This document shows positions 61,383-64,000 of a stretch of DNA of 64,000 nucleotides, piece by piece (positions within the stretch are counted from its first letter, which is position 1; each line of letters starts with the position of its first letter). The stretch covers positions 80,101 to 144,100 of the forward strand of contig NZ_SPQT01000028.1 of the NCBI RefSeq assembly GCF_004571025.1. Direction: 5' to 3'. Source of the DNA: Bradyrhizobium niftali. Lineage in GTDB: Bacteria > Pseudomonadota > Alphaproteobacteria > Rhizobiales > Xanthobacteraceae. Both the position numbers and the translations under genes were made by a program. The notes beneath the pieces were generated by a model. The model ran no database searches. It was not told the DNA's origin and was given only the letters and a program-made list of their open reading frames with translations.

Positions 61383-63228
61383 GTTTGCCGGTGTCCGGCT
61401 CGAGGCCGAGCGTGCGGCCCGGGAAGCCGGCGGCATCGAAATAACGCTGGCTGCCGACGCGCTGGACGTTGAGCACGGTCTGAAGACCGTTCTCGGACAT
61501 CTTGGACTTCTCGACGCCCTTGAATGCCTTCGGCACGATGCCGTTGGGCAAGGCCTCCGACATCACGCGGCCGATCAGGCCGCCATTGTGTGCGCCGCGC
61601 AGGCCCATCAGCTGGGCGGCGGTCATGCCGACGTCGGCATTGCTGACCGGGATCTCGTCGGCATAGCCGGCTTTGAAGTCCGGACCGATCGCCGCCATGA
61701 AGTTCATGGTGTCGCCGCGGCTGAAGCTGCCATGCATGCCCTGGCCCTGGCGCAGCACGGTGTCAGCGACCTGCACCGAGCAGTTGGTCGGCGCCTCGCC
61801 GCAATCGCTGGCATAGGAGCGGAAGTTGACGACGATCGCGGGCGTCGGCGTCGCCGCCTTGCCGCGCAGATTGATGCGCGACAGCGGCAGCGTGCCGGGG
61901 AAGCGGCCGAGCGAGTCCTCGACGAACAGGCCGGAGACGTAATCCTGCTCGAGCAGGGCCTTGATCGTTTTCGCCGCCAGCTTCTTGTCATTGCTCGGCA
62001 GATAGACGAGGTCCGAGCCGCCATTGGTCGCGACGACGAGATCGGGCTTCTCCGGATCCTTGCCGAGCACGCCGTTGCCGGCCTTGGGATGCTTGTTGCC
62101 GTCGATCTTCGCGTTCTTGTCGTTGGGGTCGAACAGCGGCAGGTCGAGCGCCTTGGCAAGGTCGAGCGCCAAAAAGCCCATCGGCAGGAAGTCCTTGGGC
62201 GTATCGTCATAGCTGACCTTGGCCGAGGGGCTGGTCTTGCTTTCCTTGGAGATCGTCGAGAAGCCGTGGTCGGCGGAGACGATGATGTTGGTCGAGGCGG
62301 CGAGCCCGAGCTCGTCGAGCGCCTTGCGGAGCTGGGCGAGGTTGTTGTCGGCGTTCTTGATGCCGGCCATCGAGGTCGGCCCGTTGATGCCGGGCAGGAT
62401 CTGGTTGAGGCTGTCGCCGGTGTTGTGCTGGCTGCCATCAGGATCGCGCGACCAGAACACCAGGACGAACGGCTTGTTGCGCGCCTTGAACATCGGCAGC
62501 ACCACCTTGGCGGCGACGTCGGCGAAATAGGCCTGCTGCGCGACGTTGGCGACGGTGGTGCCGGGCGTCTTGGCATCGCCGGCCTTGCTGTTGTCGCCGC
62601 GCGGGGGCGTGGCGAGGGGCAGGCCCGCCTTGGTCAGCGCCGCCTTCACCTCGTCCGACAGCGCCACGCCGTTCTTGCCGCCGGTGGAGTCGTCGAACAC
62701 GACCGAATGCTGGCCGGGCTGTTCGGGCTTGTCGGTGTGGTCGAACTGGTAGGTCGGACCGACCTTGCCGATCGCCGCCGTGCTCAGCCCCTTGTCGCGG
62801 GCCATCTTCAGAATGGTCTCTTCGTTGAGATAGTCGCCCTTGAAATGCTCGTCGATGTCGCCGAGCACGGCGTCGTTCTCGATGAAGGGGACCACGGTGT
62901 CGCCAGCGGGGACTGAGGTGTAGTTGGTCCAGATCGTGTTGGAGAATACGCCGGTGTCGCCGAGATAGTGGCCGGTCGACATCGCCGAGCCGTTGGCCAT
63001 CGTGAAGGTCGGGAACAGGGAGTGCGGGTTCTTGAAGTTGACACCCTTGTCGCGGACCTCGGCCATCGCGGGGGCCGTTTCAGGGGTGACCTTCAGCGCG
63101 CGCAGCCCGTCGGGGATGAACAGGATGAGGTTGCGGGGGGTGTTGTTTTGGGCGGAGGCAAGTCCAGTGGAAAGTCCAGTGGACAAGACTGTCAGTCCGG
63201 CGGACAGCAACACCAGTGAACGGCGCAT
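61363..63228 (-). CDS. Exported type I phosphodiesterase/nucleotide pyrophosphatase family protein
   Basis: A 621-residue exported protein. Signal peptide residues 1-26 end ASA. The metal-binding start LILFIPDGLR holds Asp40. PHSLFPTFTMANGSAMSTGH holds the nucleophile Thr76 and Asn79, the NPP-type site. SADHGFSTISKESK is the Asp/His motif, with later His in NNGGLIGRV-type positions. It is an alkaline-phosphatase-superfamily phosphodiesterase, cutting nucleotides or phospholipid head groups in the periplasm. ATG 63228 has AGGAGAGATTTG. Its 3' end runs into the opposing terminator. Confidence 0.92.
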   Translation of the reverse strand: MRRSLVLLSAGLTVLSTGLSTGLASAQNNTPRNLILFIPDGLRALKVTPETAPAMAEVRDKGVNFKNPHSLFPTFTMANGSAMSTGHYLGDTGVFSNTIWTNYTSVPAGDTVVPFIENDAVLGDIDEHFKGDYLNEETILKMARDKGLSTAAIGKVGPTYQFDHTDKPEQPGQHSVVFDDSTGGKNGVALSDEVKAALTKAGLPLATPPRGDNSKAGDAKTPGTTVANVAQQAYFADVAAKVVLPMFKARNKPFVLVFWSRDPDGSQHNTGDSLNQILPGINGPTSMAGIKNADNNLAQLRKALDELGLAASTNIIVSADHGFSTISKESKTSPSAKVSYDDTPKDFLPMGFLALDLAKALDLPLFDPNDKNAKIDGNKHPKAGNGVLGKDPEKPDLVVATNGGSDLVYLPSNDKKLAAKTIKALLEQDYVSGLFVEDSLGRFPGTLPLSRINLRGKAATPTPAIVVNFRSYASDCGEAPTNCSVQVADTVLRQGQGMHGSFSRGDTMNFMAAIGPDFKAGYADEIPVSNADVGMTAAQLMGLRGAHNGGLIGRVMSEALPNGIVPKAFKGVEKSKMSENGLQTVLNVQRVGSQRYFDAAGFPGRTLGLEPDTGKQKTAGK

Positions 63229-63365
63229 CAAATCTCTCCTAACGGTGAGGCGGCATGGCCGCAACCGCGGCCCCGGCCTTCGTTTAGTTTCGCTGCATGA
63301 CGGTTTTGTTACAAGACCTGTTGCCGATGCAAGAGGGCTGGGGAGGGTGACGGCATTGTCATTCC
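63229..63365. other. Intergenic leader of the phosphodiesterase gene
   Basis: This stretch carries the promoter of the phosphodiesterase gene. I see no separate gene or known operator in it. Confidence 0.4.
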
Positions 63366-63506
63366 CGTGTCCCGGACGCGCTGCAACGCCCTTAGCGTTG
63401 CTTCGCAGAGCCGGGACCCAGGAGGGCGCACAAGCCGCAGTTGCATCATGGGCCCCGGCTCTGCAGCGCACCGCCGAAGAGGCGCTGCGCTGCGTCCGGG
63501 GCACGA
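63366..63506. repeat. Intergenic palindromic repeat, family F, copy 2
   Basis: The outer arms CGTGTCCCGGACGC and GCGTCCGGGGCACG, with inner GCCGGGACCCAGG and GGGCCCCGGCTC, form an imperfect palindrome. Its partner is at 40531. It is followed within 35 bases by a family B element. Confidence 0.85.
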
Positions 63507-63540
63507 GATCGCGGGTTCGGTGTACAACTGCATCAACCCT

Positions 63541-63618
63541 GTCATTGCGAGCGCAGCGAAGCAATCCAGAATCCCTCTGCGGAAAGACTCTGGATTGCTT
63601 CGCTGCGCTCGCAATGAC
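63541..63618. repeat. Intergenic palindromic repeat, family B, copy 4
   Basis: The arms GTCATTGCGAGCGCAGCGAA and TTCGCTGCGCTCGCAATGAC are perfect inverses with CAATCCAGA and TCTGGATTG inside. It lies about 210 bases before the IS110-family gene start, on the outer side of that element. Confidence 0.92.
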
Positions 63619-63699
63619 GGAGTGTGAAGCGTAGCGCGCAATTTCAAATGTCGCCGTGCGCAGTTCAAATGTCAGCCCCTCGCGGCGGCGGTTCCAAGG

Positions 63700-64000
63700 C
63701 TATGAACTAGATGCGGTAATGGGCCCGGCTCCGAGCAAGGGGTGATGATGGTGGCTGTCCCCCGATAGATGATGAAACGGGGTCACGACTTGAGTCGGCC
63801 CCAAGCATCTGGAGACGGAGGACAGCCGTGGAGAACTATGCCGGAATTGACGTGTCATTGGAACTGTCGAGCGTATGCGTTGTGGATGCCCAAGGTAAAA
63901 TCCTGAAGGAAGCGAAGGTCACGAGCGAACCCAACGCCTTGGTTGAATTTTTCGAGACGCTTGGCTTTGCAGTGAAGCGGATCGGGCTGGAGGCTGGGCC
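63700..64000 (+). mobile_element. IS110 family insertion sequence, left part
   Basis: The transposase start lies at 63828, and the region from about 63700 on has the usual IS110 left-end leader with AT-rich and GGCC patches. IS110 elements lack clear terminal inverted repeats, so the exact end is not defined. The right part is beyond the window. Confidence 0.7.
63828..64000 (+). CDS. IS110 family transposase, N-terminal fragment
   Basis: The first 57 codons are visible, from GTG 63828. VENYAGIDVSLELSSVCVVD has the family first Asp of the DEDD nuclease (GIDVSL). GKILKEAKVTSEPNALVEFF and FAVKRIGLEAG follow, typical of the N-terminal domain. The rest, including the Tnp20 domain with catalytic Ser, is outside the window. 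The window cuts the gene; it is not otherwise broken. A GGAGGAC site precedes the start. Confidence 0.9.
   Translation, partial: MENYAGIDVSLELSSVCVVDAQGKILKEAKVTSEPNALVEFFETLGFAVKRIGLEAG

Overview
The window reads as a stretch of chromosome from a Bradyrhizobium-type alphaproteobacterium (Nitrobacteraceae, order Hyphomicrobiales). The evidence is the high G+C coding bias, the rpoA-rplQ junction at the left edge, an exported DegP followed by rarA, an ATP12-type F1-ATPase chaperone, a GcrA-family protein, a TTT-type solute-binding protein, and many short imperfect palindromic repeats in the intergenic gaps. The genus is an inference; no rRNA gene is present to settle it.

Layout. 0-0.7 kb: end of the ribosomal/RNA polymerase operon (rpoA tail, rplQ, terminator). 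0.7-6.4 kb: transport and redox genes (TTT binding protein, SDR plus DUF1330 pair, MDR oxidoreductase divergent from an HxlR regulator, porin). 6.7-14.2 kb: envelope quality control and housekeeping (Do-type protease, rarA, RluA-family synthase, ATP12), then a FliK-like/FlhB-C-like pair. 14.3-19.8 kb: class D beta-lactamase, a frameshifted dienelactone hydrolase, coiled-coil and DUF4260 proteins, propionyl-CoA carboxylase beta. 20.1-23.6 kb: a compact accessory-looking block (adenosine-specific kinase, acidic protein, short GcrA paralogue, dodecin, exported isoaspartyl methyltransferase) bracketed by a GST gene and a second copy of that gene's 3' end. 23.8-33.7 kb: hydrolases, four small dimeric alpha/beta-barrel type proteins counting the DUF1330 protein at 2.7 kb, a PEP-mutase/isocitrate-lyase family enzyme, TRIC-like channel, tri-haem cytochrome c. 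34.0-43.5 kb: fused indolepyruvate ferredoxin oxidoreductase, then a co-oriented acyl-CoA cluster (thiolase, DUF35 partner, MaoC hydratase, MFE2-like dehydrogenase, DapA-family aldolase, NUDT19-like Nudix). 43.5-54.1 kb: EamA transporter with a hairpin over its ribosome site, a large sensor kinase, a GrlR-like protein, many small exported proteins, tRNA-Arg and an AraC regulator. 54.2-63.2 kb: second EamA transporter, HExxE protein, H1-like protein, frameshifted photolyase, chemoreceptor, 1-Cys peroxiredoxin, phosphodiesterase. 63.8 kb to the end: the start of an IS110-family element, cut by the window.

Most of this is ordinary core chromosome. No CRISPR array, prophage, plasmid origin or obvious new multi-gene system was found. 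The strongest unexplained signals are non-coding: nine intergenic palindrome families (24 copies by eye), a perfect 11-bp inverted repeat that would bury the ribosome-binding site of a transporter, a perfect tandem 11-bp repeat upstream of the peroxiredoxin, and the GST-bracketed block. Two enzyme genes carry single-base insertions; these are either real lesions or sequencing errors.
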